Shown one piece after another: positions 26,301 to 34,930 of a stretch of DNA of 64,000 nt. The notes beneath the pieces were generated by a model. It ran no database searches. It was not told the origin of the DNA and saw nothing but the letters and a program-made list of their open reading frames with translations. Source of the DNA: CALHRB01 sp964473465 (GTDB lineage: Bacteria; Bacteroidota; Ignavibacteria; Kapaibacteriales; UBA2268); the NCBI GenBank assembly GCA_964473465.1, contig CAYYPE010000011.1, forward strand, positions 43,382-107,381. Reading direction: 5' to 3'. The position numbers and the translations under genes are program-made. The stretch's first letter is position 1. Every line of letters starts with the position of its first letter.

Positions 26301-26411
26301 ATTTTTTTAATTAAAATTAATAAATTGTAACTTTTTTGCATAGTTTTGTTTCTTTTAAATTACATTAACGTAATATTTTTTTTTGAATTGTTTATTTGGG
26401 GTTGAATTAAA

Positions 26412-28556
26412 ATGAATTATAAGCTCTTCATCATTCTGATTTCATTCTTTATATATTCTGTTAGTTATTCAGGATCTATTTACGAAAAAATTTTCATTGA
26501 TGGATATAAATATGAGACGAAGGATTTTCTTTGCAGTCACAGTCATTCAGCACAAAAAAATGATTATTTGTTAGCCATTAATCTGGTTAGAAGACCATAT
26601 GATATTTTAAGTTATAATTTATTTATGGATTGGGTAAATCCATTGATTCATGAAAAATTCAATATCAACGGAGTAGCAATTGTGGATAGCACCGACAGGA
26701 TTTGGAAGGGAATAAACTCAATGAAAATAAGAATTGATTCAGCTAATATAAATTCGATTGATCTTGATGCCGTTAATCTTTTAATCAGCTCAGTAACACT
26801 AAATAGCATAAAATTAAGTTCCACACCACAGCCGTTTAATAATATTTTAAGCATACCTTTACCTCAAACTATAAAACAGGGAGATACAGTAAGCTTATCA
26901 ATTGACTATACTTATATTTCCAACACTCAGGATGGTTTTTTTCTATATCCCAAAAAAATGTTTGTTGGCATTATACCAAATACAAATGATTCTGCATGGA
27001 TAGAAGAAAGGATAGCTTACACAATGAGCCAACCTGAAAGTGCAAGAAAATGGATGCCATGTAATGATAATCCTTATGATAAAGCTTTGGCAACAATAAA
27101 GGTCAGAGTGCCTTTAGGTTTCACTGTGGCTTCTAATGGGTTATTACAAAAAATAGATACATTATCGGACAAAACAGCTATTTTTTACTGGTCCGACAAT
27201 AGTCCTATTGCTACTTATTTGATGGCAGCGACTGCTTCGAAATACGTTATCATGAAAGATTGGTATAAGAAAGTAACAAACCCTCAGGATTCACTCCCTG
27301 TTCTGCATTATGTTTGGGAGAAAGATTATAATTCAACAAAAACTGATGGAACTGAATATAACGCAAAACGTGCACTTTCAACAACAAGTCTGATGATGAA
27401 AGTATTCTCGGAAGCTTTTTTTGAATACCCTTTTTCTAAATATGGGACTGTTATTTTACAACAATTCTGGGCAGGTGGTATGGAACACCAGACAATATCT
27501 TCGATAAATAGGGTTTGGCTCAGAACCAATGAACAGTTTGGCTTAGCTCACGAACTTGCTCATCAGTGGTTGGGGGATTTGATAACTTGTGCAACATGGA
27601 AAGATATCTGGATAAATGAGGGCGGTGCCACTTGGAGCGAAGCTCTTTACGGAGAAAATGCAATCAACAAAAACTTATATAAATCATTGATGCTTAACCG
27701 AAGAGCTACTTATTTCAGAGGAGGCGGACTTGCTCTTTTTCGCTGTTATAACCCACCCATGAAAGAATTATTTAATTATTACGTAACTTATGCCAAATCT
27801 TCGTGGATTTATCACATGCTAAGAAATATGTTAGGTGATGTGGTTTTTTTTAACACACTGCGTGGTCTTTTGAATGAATTTAAATATAACTCGCTCACAA
27901 CTGAGGATTTTAAGGAATTTTTCAACCGCTCTATACCCAATCCACCTATTTCATTTGAAACCTTTTTTAATCAGTGGGTTTATTCACCGGGTCACCCCAT
28001 TTTTGAATTATTATCTGAAACTTACAAAAAAGTTGATAATAAATATCAAACAAAAATTACTTTAAATCAAACACAAAGCTTTCCAGATGTTCCGGAAGTA
28101 TTCATAACACCTGTGAAAGTGGATTTTTACGATAGCTCTGAAATAAAACATTCAGAAATCCTAATTTCAGATTCAAGAACAAAGGTTTTCGAGTTAGCTC
28201 TGGATTTTATTCCTGATTCCGTTTTTATAGATACAACTTTTATTCTTTGCGAAGTTAAATCGCTTATTACAAATATTAATGAAGTTTCTGACAATAATAC
28301 TTTTGAGGGAATATATCCAAACCCAGCTATTTCAATGCAGGATGTGAAACTTAGAACTTCGGTTATTGGCAGCAAAATCCTTATTGAAATTTTTGATGCC
28401 CTTGGAAAAAAAGTTAAGGATATAGTTGATGCTGAGCTAACCGAAGGAAGATATGATATCGGTCTTCCAATTGATGATTTACCTACAGGTAATTATTTTG
28501 TTCTTGTCAAGGATATCAAGCATTATAAAGCATATAAATTGATATTATATAAATAA
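26412..28556 (+). CDS. Secreted M1-family aminopeptidase with T9SS sorting domain
   Basis: Exported zinc aminopeptidase of 714 residues. Signal peptide about 1-20 (ILISFFIYSVSYS). The N-terminal beta domain is followed by the substrate-binding AGGMEHQT (about 354) and the zinc motif HELAHQW (His380, Glu381, His384) with the third ligand in INEGGATWSE (Glu403). WVYSPGHPIFEL is the usual M1 motif at the end of the catalytic part. From about residue 630, YPNPAIS and LIEIFDALGKKV lead into a T9SS type A sorting domain ending at the C-terminus. It probably digests peptides outside the cell. The full-length M1 C-terminal armadillo domain is absent. Confidence 0.93.
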   Translation: MNYKLFIILISFFIYSVSYSGSIYEKIFIDGYKYETKDFLCSHSHSAQKNDYLLAINLVRRPYDILSYNLFMDWVNPLIHEKFNINGVAIVDSTDRIWKGINSMKIRIDSANINSIDLDAVNLLISSVTLNSIKLSSTPQPFNNILSIPLPQTIKQGDTVSLSIDYTYISNTQDGFFLYPKKMFVGIIPNTNDSAWIEERIAYTMSQPESARKWMPCNDNPYDKALATIKVRVPLGFTVASNGLLQKIDTLSDKTAIFYWSDNSPIATYLMAATASKYVIMKDWYKKVTNPQDSLPVLHYVWEKDYNSTKTDGTEYNAKRALSTTSLMMKVFSEAFFEYPFSKYGTVILQQFWAGGMEHQTISSINRVWLRTNEQFGLAHELAHQWLGDLITCATWKDIWINEGGATWSEALYGENAINKNLYKSLMLNRRATYFRGGGLALFRCYNPPMKELFNYYVTYAKSSWIYHMLRNMLGDVVFFNTLRGLLNEFKYNSLTTEDFKEFFNRSIPNPPISFETFFNQWVYSPGHPIFELLSETYKKVDNKYQTKITLNQTQSFPDVPEVFITPVKVDFYDSSEIKHSEILISDSRTKVFELALDFIPDSVFIDTTFILCEVKSLITNINEVSDNNTFEGIYPNPAISMQDVKLRTSVIGSKILIEIFDALGKKVKDIVDAELTEGRYDIGLPIDDLPTGNYFVLVKDIKHYKAYKLILYK

Positions 28557-28565
28557 ATTTGATAT

Positions 28566-29060
28566 ATGAGACAAAAATTTCCAAAAGCCGGACTGAGAAA
28601 ACTTTTTTTATTAGATTTTCACTTTCGGATGTTTACCATTTTTTTCATTATTTCATTGCTACCAGTTCTTTTCGGTATTTATTTTCTTGCAATAACTTTT
28701 GTTCTGAATATTACTACTCTTTTGGTTTGCCTGTATAGGTATAATTATATCAATAATTGCTTAAAATATGGTGAGGTAATAAAAGGAAAAATTGTTAAAA
28801 TACTCAGACAATTGCGGAAAAGCCATTATATAGATATTAATGAATTAAATAATGAAAAGATGGAGGGGCTTTATGTTCTTGAAGTATCCTACACAGTCAA
28901 TTCAGAGGAATATAATGTCAAAACCCCGATTACCTATTTGAGAAATATGGGTAATTTTTATGTAGATCAGGAAATTGAAATTCTTGTCAATCCTAAAAAA
29001 CCGAAAAGATATATAGTTAAAAGTATCTGGGTTCCTCCTGATTATATATCTATTTCTTGA
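28566..29060 (+). CDS. Small membrane protein with DUF3592-like domain
   Basis: 164 residues. Two membrane helices lie close together near the N-terminus (about 20-60: TIFFIISLLPVLFGIYFLA and onwards). The rest is soluble: KYGEVIKGKIVKILR, then LEVSYTVNSEEYNVKTP and DQEIEILVNPKKPKRYIV, which is the pattern of DUF3592-type domains (a strand with VxG, then a Tyr-Val-rich strand, then VxVxYNPxNP). Function of that domain is not known. It begins 9 bases after the aminopeptidase stop, so it is probably in the same transcript; it ends overlapping the convergent alternative GlmU gene by 11 bases. Confidence 0.7.
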   Translation: MRQKFPKAGLRKLFLLDFHFRMFTIFFIISLLPVLFGIYFLAITFVLNITTLLVCLYRYNYINNCLKYGEVIKGKIVKILRQLRKSHYIDINELNNEKMEGLYVLEVSYTVNSEEYNVKTPITYLRNMGNFYVDQEIEILVNPKKPKRYIVKSIWVPPDYISIS

Positions 29061-30342
29061 AATATTTATTATGGGTGCTTTCATACTCCAGAGTCATAAG
29101 CTTTTCTTCTTCTGGAAGCAGTGTTTTTCCTCTTCTTGCCATGACAATCTTAGCAACTTCAATTGCTTTATTGATTTTATAAATTGAAGATTTATTCTCT
29201 CCGCCCCAAGAAAATGATGGAATAAATCTTGGCAAAAATCCATTTGCAACCAGAATCCCTGCTATCCCAGCAATCGTTCCGGTTGTGAAAGAAGTGTTTA
29301 TGGCTGATTTTGTGTGATCGCCACATAAAAGTCCAAGAAACATTCTGCCAGTATCGAACTCTTCGTCTTCAATCATAACCTTGATGTTTCCATAAGTGTT
29401 TTTTAGGTCTGAGGTATTTGTGTCTGCTCCTAAATTTACCCATTCGCATAAAAAGGAATGACCTAAGAATCCTTCGTGCTGTTTATTTGAATATGATTGA
29501 ATAATTGAATTTTCAACTTCACCTCCGACTTTACAGTATTCACCAAAAGAATTATGCTCATAAATTTTTGCACCGGCTTTGATTATGCAGTTATCTCCAA
29601 TGAAGCATGGTCCGAGAATGACTGAATTTGGTAATATCCTGACTGCATTTCCGATAATTATTGGTCCTTCCCCAGCATCAAGAACAGCACCCGGAGAGAT
29701 TTTGCACCCTTCACCAATAAAAATACTCTCTTTGTTGACAAAATGAACACCTTTGTTTTCAAGTTCAAAATATTCAGGATTATGTTTGAAGAAAGCTGAA
29801 TCATCAATTATTGATTCTGAATTGAATTCAATAGCATCCCACAGAAAATTCAATATTTTAGGCTCTGATATTTCAATATTTTTTATTAGATGGGAGTAAT
29901 CAGTCAGCAATTTTGGTAAAAACTGTAAATCGAACTCAATTGGATTAATGATATCATCCTCTGAAAGATAAGCTGAAAGAGGCTGACCCTTGTGAACAAA
30001 AACCACCGATACATTTTGTTTTCCTGCCTCCTTACAGTATTCATTATATTTTAATGTCAGCTCATCAAAATAGCTTCTCAAAGGCAAGATTGATGTGAAA
30101 AGAATTAAAGTATTAGCTTTTTTCGGGGAGTTATCATTATGATTAAATCTTGCAAGAAATGACTCCAGATGCAAATTCCTACCATAGTAAATAATGTTTG
30201 AACCCTTGAAAATTTGTTTTAATTTTTCAAAAATTCTGAATGCACCACATCTAAGTTCCCAGCCAGAATGTAATATTGAAAAAGGATAGAGACTTCTGAC
30301 ATATTTATTTTCGACCAACAAAACTTGCTTTATATTATCCAT
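29050..30342 (-). CDS. Alternative GlmU: putative sugar nucleotidyltransferase/acetyltransferase with left-handed beta-helix
   Basis: Cytoplasmic protein of 430 residues from the ATG at 30342 (an in-frame TTG lies at 30351). It matches the Bacteroidota-type GlmU substitute: N-terminal region with KYVRSLYPFSILHSGWELRCG, then a long hexapeptide-repeat beta helix (about 215-380) with IGEGCKISPGAVLDAGEGP, IGNAVRILPNSVILG and CIIKAGAKIYEHNSFGEYCK. GRMFLGLLCGDHTKSAINTS and FLPRFIPSFSWGG are conserved late motifs. It is thought to make UDP-GlcNAc from glucosamine 1-phosphate, downstream of GlmS. That role is from family knowledge, not shown here. Confidence 0.85.
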   Translation of the reverse strand: MDNIKQVLLVENKYVRSLYPFSILHSGWELRCGAFRIFEKLKQIFKGSNIIYYGRNLHLESFLARFNHNDNSPKKANTLILFTSILPLRSYFDELTLKYNEYCKEAGKQNVSVVFVHKGQPLSAYLSEDDIINPIEFDLQFLPKLLTDYSHLIKNIEISEPKILNFLWDAIEFNSESIIDDSAFFKHNPEYFELENKGVHFVNKESIFIGEGCKISPGAVLDAGEGPIIIGNAVRILPNSVILGPCFIGDNCIIKAGAKIYEHNSFGEYCKVGGEVENSIIQSYSNKQHEGFLGHSFLCEWVNLGADTNTSDLKNTYGNIKVMIEDEEFDTGRMFLGLLCGDHTKSAINTSFTTGTIAGIAGILVANGFLPRFIPSFSWGGENKSSIYKINKAIEVAKIVMARRGKTLLPEEEKLMTLEYESTHNKYFKK

Positions 30343-30463
30343 AATTTTCAATTTAAGTTTTTAAAATTTCAATTTAACAATTTGATAATTATCATTCAAA
30401 TTCAAGCAATGAAACAAAATTTTTTTTATTTTACATTTTTCAAATTTAAGATAGAAAAACATT

Positions 30464-31411
30464 TTGGGAATTTTCATTATAAAGAATAAATTGAAATTTA
30501 TTTTACTTTTACTTTTCTTATTCATTGCAAACTACAATTCAAATGCTCAATGTGGTTGTTCCGGAGGCTCCCCAATGGGAAGTTCGATGCCACTTTCGGG
30601 AACAACAGATCTGGGGATGGTTCAAAAAAGCTTTATTCGTGGATTTATTAATTATAGATATTCTTATGGTGATGAATATTATCGTCACGATATGAAAGCT
30701 CCGCAGGGGGTGGTCAATTATTTTCGATCTAATATGACCAATCTGACAATTAATTATGGACTTGATAATCAATTCCTTGTTGAAGCAGAACTTGCTTATT
30801 TTATTGAAAAATATGAAAATTATACATTATTTGACCAAACAACCAGTGGGCTATCTAATTTGAATTTAGGTGCCAGATATAATTTATTATATGTCAGGAA
30901 TGAAAATTTTGAAGTTACTATTGGTGGCTTAATTAGAATTCCTTTCCCTAATAAGCAGGAATATGAAGAGTTAAATATACATTTAAAGCCATCTTCCGGA
31001 TCTTATGGTTTTATATTTAATTCTTTCATCAAAAAGCAAATTCAGGAAATTGACCTCTATCTGTTTTTAGTTAACAGATTTGAATTCAATTTTAATAACA
31101 GATTTAAGTTCAGATATGGTAATACATATTACAATTCATTATTTGCACTGAAAAAGCTTACAAGTAATATAAGCGGCATTCTGGAATTAAGGAATGAAAT
31201 TCGGCAGAAAGACCGATTCGAAGATGAAGTGATTTGCGATTCAGGTGGTTTTTTATTTATATTATCACCTCAATTGAGTTATACTTTGGGAAATCTTGGT
31301 ATATCACTGGCTTTCGATTATCCGTTTTACAAATATTATTATGCCACAGACAAACAGCCAGCTCTTAAATATAATATTTTATTAAATTTATTTTGGGGAT
31401 TGAAAATTTAA
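30464..31411 (+). CDS. Putative outer-membrane beta-barrel protein with Cys-rich mature N-terminus
   Basis: Exported protein of up to 315 residues. A signal peptide (FILLLLFLFIANYNSNA) is followed directly by QCGCSGGSPMGSSMPLSG. The rest has alternating amphipathic strands such as NLTINYGLDNQFLVEAELAYF and SGLSNLNLGARYNLLYV, ending NILLNLFWGLKI with a terminal hydrophobic/aromatic strand, as in outer-membrane barrels. No ATG lies upstream of the signal peptide; the choices are TTG at 30464 or TTG at 30491, the latter giving a compact signal peptide. It may be a transporter or a metal-related porin, but function is unknown. Confidence 0.65.
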   Translation: MGIFIIKNKLKFILLLLFLFIANYNSNAQCGCSGGSPMGSSMPLSGTTDLGMVQKSFIRGFINYRYSYGDEYYRHDMKAPQGVVNYFRSNMTNLTINYGLDNQFLVEAELAYFIEKYENYTLFDQTTSGLSNLNLGARYNLLYVRNENFEVTIGGLIRIPFPNKQEYEELNIHLKPSSGSYGFIFNSFIKKQIQEIDLYLFLVNRFEFNFNNRFKFRYGNTYYNSLFALKKLTSNISGILELRNEIRQKDRFEDEVICDSGGFLFILSPQLSYTLGNLGISLAFDYPFYKYYYATDKQPALKYNILLNLFWGLKI

Positions 31412-31421
31412 AGAATGAAAC

Positions 31422-31454
31422 TTTCGTAAAAATTAAAAAAAATTCTTATTTTTG
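31422..31454 (+). promoter_or_regulatory. Bacteroidota-type promoter for rpmH
   Basis: TATTTTTG at 31447-31454 fits TAnnTTTG; a weak TTTCG (31422-31426) lies 20 bases upstream. The rpmH start is 39 bases after the -7 element. Confidence 0.6.
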
Positions 31455-31492
31455 TAGTTCTTTATTTTTAAGAAATTGATTTTGAGGTTTTT

Positions 31493-31648
31493 ATGAAAAG
31501 AACTTTCCAGCCAAGCAGGAGAAAAAGGCTTAACAAACACGGCTTCCGTGCAAGAATGGCAACTAAAAACGGCAGAAGAGTTTTGGCAAGCAGAAGAGCT
31601 AAAGGCAGATATAAACTTACAGTGAGCGATGAACGTAAGAAAGCATAA
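31493..31648 (+). CDS. rpmH: 50S ribosomal protein L34
   Basis: 51 residues: MKRTFQPSRRKRLNKHGFRA at the start, then RMATKNGRRVLASRRAKGR and a short acidic/basic tail VSDERKKA. This is the universal L34 pattern. It heads the conserved rpmH-rnpA-yidD-yidC cluster and has its own promoter. Confidence 0.98.
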   Translation: MKRTFQPSRRKRLNKHGFRARMATKNGRRVLASRRAKGRYKLTVSDERKKA

Positions 31649-31653
31649 TTTTT

Positions 31654-32091
31654 ATGCTTAAGCTATCTCCTATCAGAGGGAAAAAAAATTTTGAAAAAAT
31701 TTTTGCTGAAGCAAAAAAATTCAAGTCTGATAGTCTTAATGCTTTTATACGTTTTCGCTCTGTTTTCCTGAATAATGATGATATCCCGAAAAATATTTAC
31801 TTTGCTGTATCTGTAAGCAAAAAGATTTCAAAAAAAGCTGTTGTTCGCAATAGAATCAAAAGACTTTTAAGAGAAAGCATAAGATATGCAATTATTCAAC
31901 CATATTTTTGCGAAAACATTTTTTTCATCGAAAACATAGTTCTGATTTGGAGAAAACCAATACAATCTCCAACGCTAATAAAACTAAATGATGTGATTCC
32001 TGAACTGTTCGATATTTTAAAATCTGCAATCAATTATTATGAAGAAAAACTGAATGAGTTTAATAAAAAAAATACTGATAACATTAATTAA
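31654..32091 (+). CDS. rnpA: Ribonuclease P protein component
   Basis: Protein subunit of RNase P, which trims the 5' end of tRNA precursors with the M1 RNA. 145 residues. The signature RNR box is NRIKRLLRESIR within VVRNRIKRLLRE, and the N-terminal KLSPIRGKKNFEKIFAEAKK and YFAVSVSKKISKK strand are typical. The start lies 5 bases after the rpmH stop. It overlaps yidD by 38 bases, so the three are one transcript. Slightly longer than the usual 110-130 residues. Confidence 0.95.
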   Translation: MLKLSPIRGKKNFEKIFAEAKKFKSDSLNAFIRFRSVFLNNDDIPKNIYFAVSVSKKISKKAVVRNRIKRLLRESIRYAIIQPYFCENIFFIENIVLIWRKPIQSPTLIKLNDVIPELFDILKSAINYYEEKLNEFNKKNTDNIN

Positions 32092-32290
32092 ATCATACAA
32101 ATTTGCTATTTCTCCTATCTTTCCATCTTCCTGCAGATTTTATCCTACTTGCTCAAGTTATGCTATCGAGGCAATCGAAAAATTTGGAGTTGGAAAAGGT
32201 TCGGTCTTAGCTGTTAAAAGAATATTTAAATGTCATCCTTTCCATCCGGGAGGTTATGACCCAGTTCCCAATAATTCTAATCAAAATTAA
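32054..32290 (+). CDS. yidD: Membrane protein insertion efficiency factor YidD
   Basis: 78 residues. The family pattern is plain: an N-terminal amphipathic helix, YKFAISPIFPSSCRFYPTCS with its three-Cys/aromatic motif, then YAIEAIEKFGVGKG and KRIFKCHPFHPGGYDPVP. YidD assists YidC-dependent insertion of inner-membrane proteins. The gene begins inside rnpA and ends 2 bases before yidC. Confidence 0.96.
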   Translation: MSLIKKILITLIKSYKFAISPIFPSSCRFYPTCSSYAIEAIEKFGVGKGSVLAVKRIFKCHPFHPGGYDPVPNNSNQN

Positions 32291-32292
32291 AA

Positions 32293-34188
32293 ATGGATCG
32301 AAACTCAATCATAGCGCTTATTTTAATTGCAATTATAGTTATTATATGGTCAATTTGGACTTCTCAAAATGCAGTTCACCAGCAGGTTCTTCCTCCTAAG
32401 GAAGATACAACTGCCACTACAAAACCAATTCAGAAGACTCAAGATACTTCTTCAATAAATATTCCCAAGACTGATTCTCTTGAGATTAACGAAAAATATG
32501 GTTCTTATTTTGTTCCTTTTGTAAAAGGTAATGAAAAATTTATAACAATTGAAAATGACCTTGCCATTGCAAAAATAAGCTCAAAAGGTGGAGTGCTTAA
32601 ATCCCTTAAATTAAAGAATTTTAAATCATGGAATGGTTTTCCGGTTCAGCTTGTGTGGTCTAAACTCGGGGTTTTGTCAATTAATCTTTCGACCAGAGAA
32701 GCAAAGAAGATTGATACACGGGATTTATATTTTAATTTCGACGAAAACTATCCTGAATATATAAAAATTACCGGAGAACAATCTACTTCCTTGAGTTTGA
32801 CTATTGAGATTGCACCCGGCAAGAAAATTAACAGGAAATATACTTTCTATGGAAATCAATATCATTTCGACACCTATTTGAATTTTTCAAATTTAGAGGA
32901 TATACTTAAAAATGAACCAATAGAATACCGTTGGAATGAAGGATTGAGATATCAGGAACAAAACTCTGTTGATGAATCCAATGATGCAAAGGCATTATTG
33001 AAAGTTAATGGCGAGGAAGATGACAGAGACGCAAGTGGTGACGACCCCGTCGAGAAAAAAGGAGAAGGGAAAATTGACTACCTTGCAATAAAAAACAAAT
33101 ACTTCCTTGCAGCTATACTCCCACAATTTCAGGAAGACTTTTCTGCAGGATACATTGTATCGGGAAGAAGATATCATGTTGAAGATCAAGGAATCATCGA
33201 AAAATATAATATCGCTGTCCAGATACCTTATAAATCAGGTGACAAAAAATATACATTTAGAATTTTTGTTGGTCCACTTAATTACGACATAGTCAGCCAA
33301 TATGGATTAGAAGCTTCAATTGAATTGGGCTGGAAGTTTATTGTTCGTCCGATTGGTGAATTTTTCATGCTTCCAATATTCAAATTAATTCATCAAATCA
33401 TTCCAAATTTTGGTATAGCAATCATTATTTTCTCAATATTGATGAAAATAATTTTGTATCCGCTTTCTATTTCGCAGATGCGATCATCGCAGAAAATGCA
33501 ATTGATTGCACCTGAGGTAAATGCTTTGAGAGAAAAATACAAGGATGATCCCCAAAAACAGCAACAGGAAACTATGAAACTCTATTCCCAATATGGTATA
33601 AACCCGATGGGAGGTTGTTTGCCGTTGTTATTGCAAATGCCAATACTTTATGCATTGTGGGCAGTTCTAAGAGGCTCTATTGATTTGCGACAGGCTCATT
33701 TTATGTTGTGGATTACCGATTTATCTCTGCCCGATGTTTTGTTTGAATTGCCATTTTCTCTTTTAGGGCTTAAATTCATTTCAGGACTGGCACTTTTGAT
33801 GGGAGTTACTCTATTCTTCCAGCAGAAAATGACAATAACAGATCCGAGACAGAAAACCCTGATTTATATTATGCCAATCATGTTCACTTTTCTTTTTTCA
33901 AATTTTCCTTCTGGACTGAATCTTTATTATTTTATGTTCAATCTTCTAAGTATTGGTCAGCAAATATATATAAACAAATATTCAAGAAAAAAACTTACAC
34001 TTGAAGACCTCAAAAAAATGCCAAAGAAAGAAGGATGGTTCCAGAAGAAAATGAGAGAAGCTCAGGAAATGGCTGAATCTCAAGGTCGAAGTGTTCCCGG
34101 TATGGCTGGTAAAAGTTATAAAGATGAGCAAGCCGGAAAGAAGAAGCCGACTTCGAGAAGGAATCAAAAAAACAAAGGTAAAAGATAG
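32293..34188 (+). CDS. yidC: Membrane protein insertase YidC (Oxa1 family)
   Basis: Inner-membrane insertase of 631 residues, a Gram-negative-type YidC. An N-terminal membrane anchor (about 6-24) is followed by a large periplasmic beta domain (about 60-340). The Oxa1 core then begins at FGIAIIIFSILMKIILYPLS and includes SQMRSSQKMQLIAPE, QYGINPMGGCLPLLLQMPIL, and SGLNLYYFMFNLLSIGQQ. The tail is basic (KKKPTSRRNQKNKGKR), as expected for ribosome contact. It ends a four-gene block with rpmH, rnpA and yidD. No mnmE, rsmG or dnaA gene follows. Confidence 0.97.
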   Translation: MDRNSIIALILIAIIVIIWSIWTSQNAVHQQVLPPKEDTTATTKPIQKTQDTSSINIPKTDSLEINEKYGSYFVPFVKGNEKFITIENDLAIAKISSKGGVLKSLKLKNFKSWNGFPVQLVWSKLGVLSINLSTREAKKIDTRDLYFNFDENYPEYIKITGEQSTSLSLTIEIAPGKKINRKYTFYGNQYHFDTYLNFSNLEDILKNEPIEYRWNEGLRYQEQNSVDESNDAKALLKVNGEEDDRDASGDDPVEKKGEGKIDYLAIKNKYFLAAILPQFQEDFSAGYIVSGRRYHVEDQGIIEKYNIAVQIPYKSGDKKYTFRIFVGPLNYDIVSQYGLEASIELGWKFIVRPIGEFFMLPIFKLIHQIIPNFGIAIIIFSILMKIILYPLSISQMRSSQKMQLIAPEVNALREKYKDDPQKQQQETMKLYSQYGINPMGGCLPLLLQMPILYALWAVLRGSIDLRQAHFMLWITDLSLPDVLFELPFSLLGLKFISGLALLMGVTLFFQQKMTITDPRQKTLIYIMPIMFTFLFSNFPSGLNLYYFMFNLLSIGQQIYINKYSRKKLTLEDLKKMPKKEGWFQKKMREAQEMAESQGRSVPGMAGKSYKDEQAGKKKPTSRRNQKNKGKR

Positions 34189-34194
34189 ATAAAT

Positions 34195-34929
34195 CTATTG
34201 ATAGCGTTCCAGATTGAAGGACTCGCCGAGATATCTTTTCCTGACTTCGGCATTGGATGCGATCTCCTCGGCTGAACCAGATGTAAAAATATTTCCGTCA
34301 ATTAAAATATATGCTCTGTCCGTAATCGAGAGTGTTTCGTGGACATTATGGTCAGTAATCAAAACTCCGATTCCTTGATCTTTGAGCTTTCGAACCATTT
34401 TCATTATTTCTTCGACAGCAAGCGGATCAATACCAGCAAAAGGTTCATCTAACAGTATAAACTTTGGGTTGGCAGCAAGTGTTCTCGCAATTTCGCATCT
34501 TCTTCTTTCGCCGCCGGAAAGCATATAACCACTATTTTTTCTTATAGCAGTTAAACCAAAATTTGAAAGTAGTTCTTCTAATTTTTCTTTTCTTTGGGCA
34601 TTTGTTAGTTTTTGAAGTTGAAGAATTGCTTTAATATTATTCTCGACAGACATTTTTCTGAATATTGAAGGTTCCTGAGGGAGATAGCAGATTCCAGCTC
34701 TTGCTCTTTTGTACATTGCGGTGTTGGTTATTTCCTTGTCATTTAGAAATACTTTTCCTCCATTAGGTCTGATCATTCCAACAATCATATAAAATGTAGT
34801 TGTTTTCCCGGCTCCATTTGGACCGAGTAACCCCACAACCTCACCCTGTCGGACTTCAATTGAAACCTTCTTGACAACCGTTCGTTTCTTATACTTTTTA
34901 ACTAAGTCAATTGATTGTAATACTACCAT
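34195..34929 (-). CDS. lptB: LPS export ABC transporter ATP-binding protein
   Basis: Cytoplasmic ATPase of the Lpt machine that moves lipopolysaccharide from the inner to the outer membrane. From the ATG at 34929 (244 residues, right for LptB; earlier ATGs at 34944 and 34962 would overlap the upstream gene). Walker A GLLGPNGAGKTTTF, signature LSGGERRRCEIARTLA, Walker B KFILLDEPFAGID and H-loop ITDHNVHETL are all present, and the start VVLQSIDLVKKYKKRTVVK fits LptB better than other ABC ATPases. AGAAGA lies before the chosen start. It is directly downstream of the Do-like protease gene. Confidence 0.93.
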   Translation of the reverse strand: MVVLQSIDLVKKYKKRTVVKKVSIEVRQGEVVGLLGPNGAGKTTTFYMIVGMIRPNGGKVFLNDKEITNTAMYKRARAGICYLPQEPSIFRKMSVENNIKAILQLQKLTNAQRKEKLEELLSNFGLTAIRKNSGYMLSGGERRRCEIARTLAANPKFILLDEPFAGIDPLAVEEIMKMVRKLKDQGIGVLITDHNVHETLSITDRAYILIDGNIFTSGSAEEIASNAEVRKRYLGESFNLERYQ

Positions 34930-34930
34930 T

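Noticed and set aside
26341..26348. TAGTTTTG upstream of the M1 aminopeptidase as a -7 element.
   Set aside because: The nearest TTG is only 13 bases upstream and no other support exists; single matches of this kind are expected by chance.
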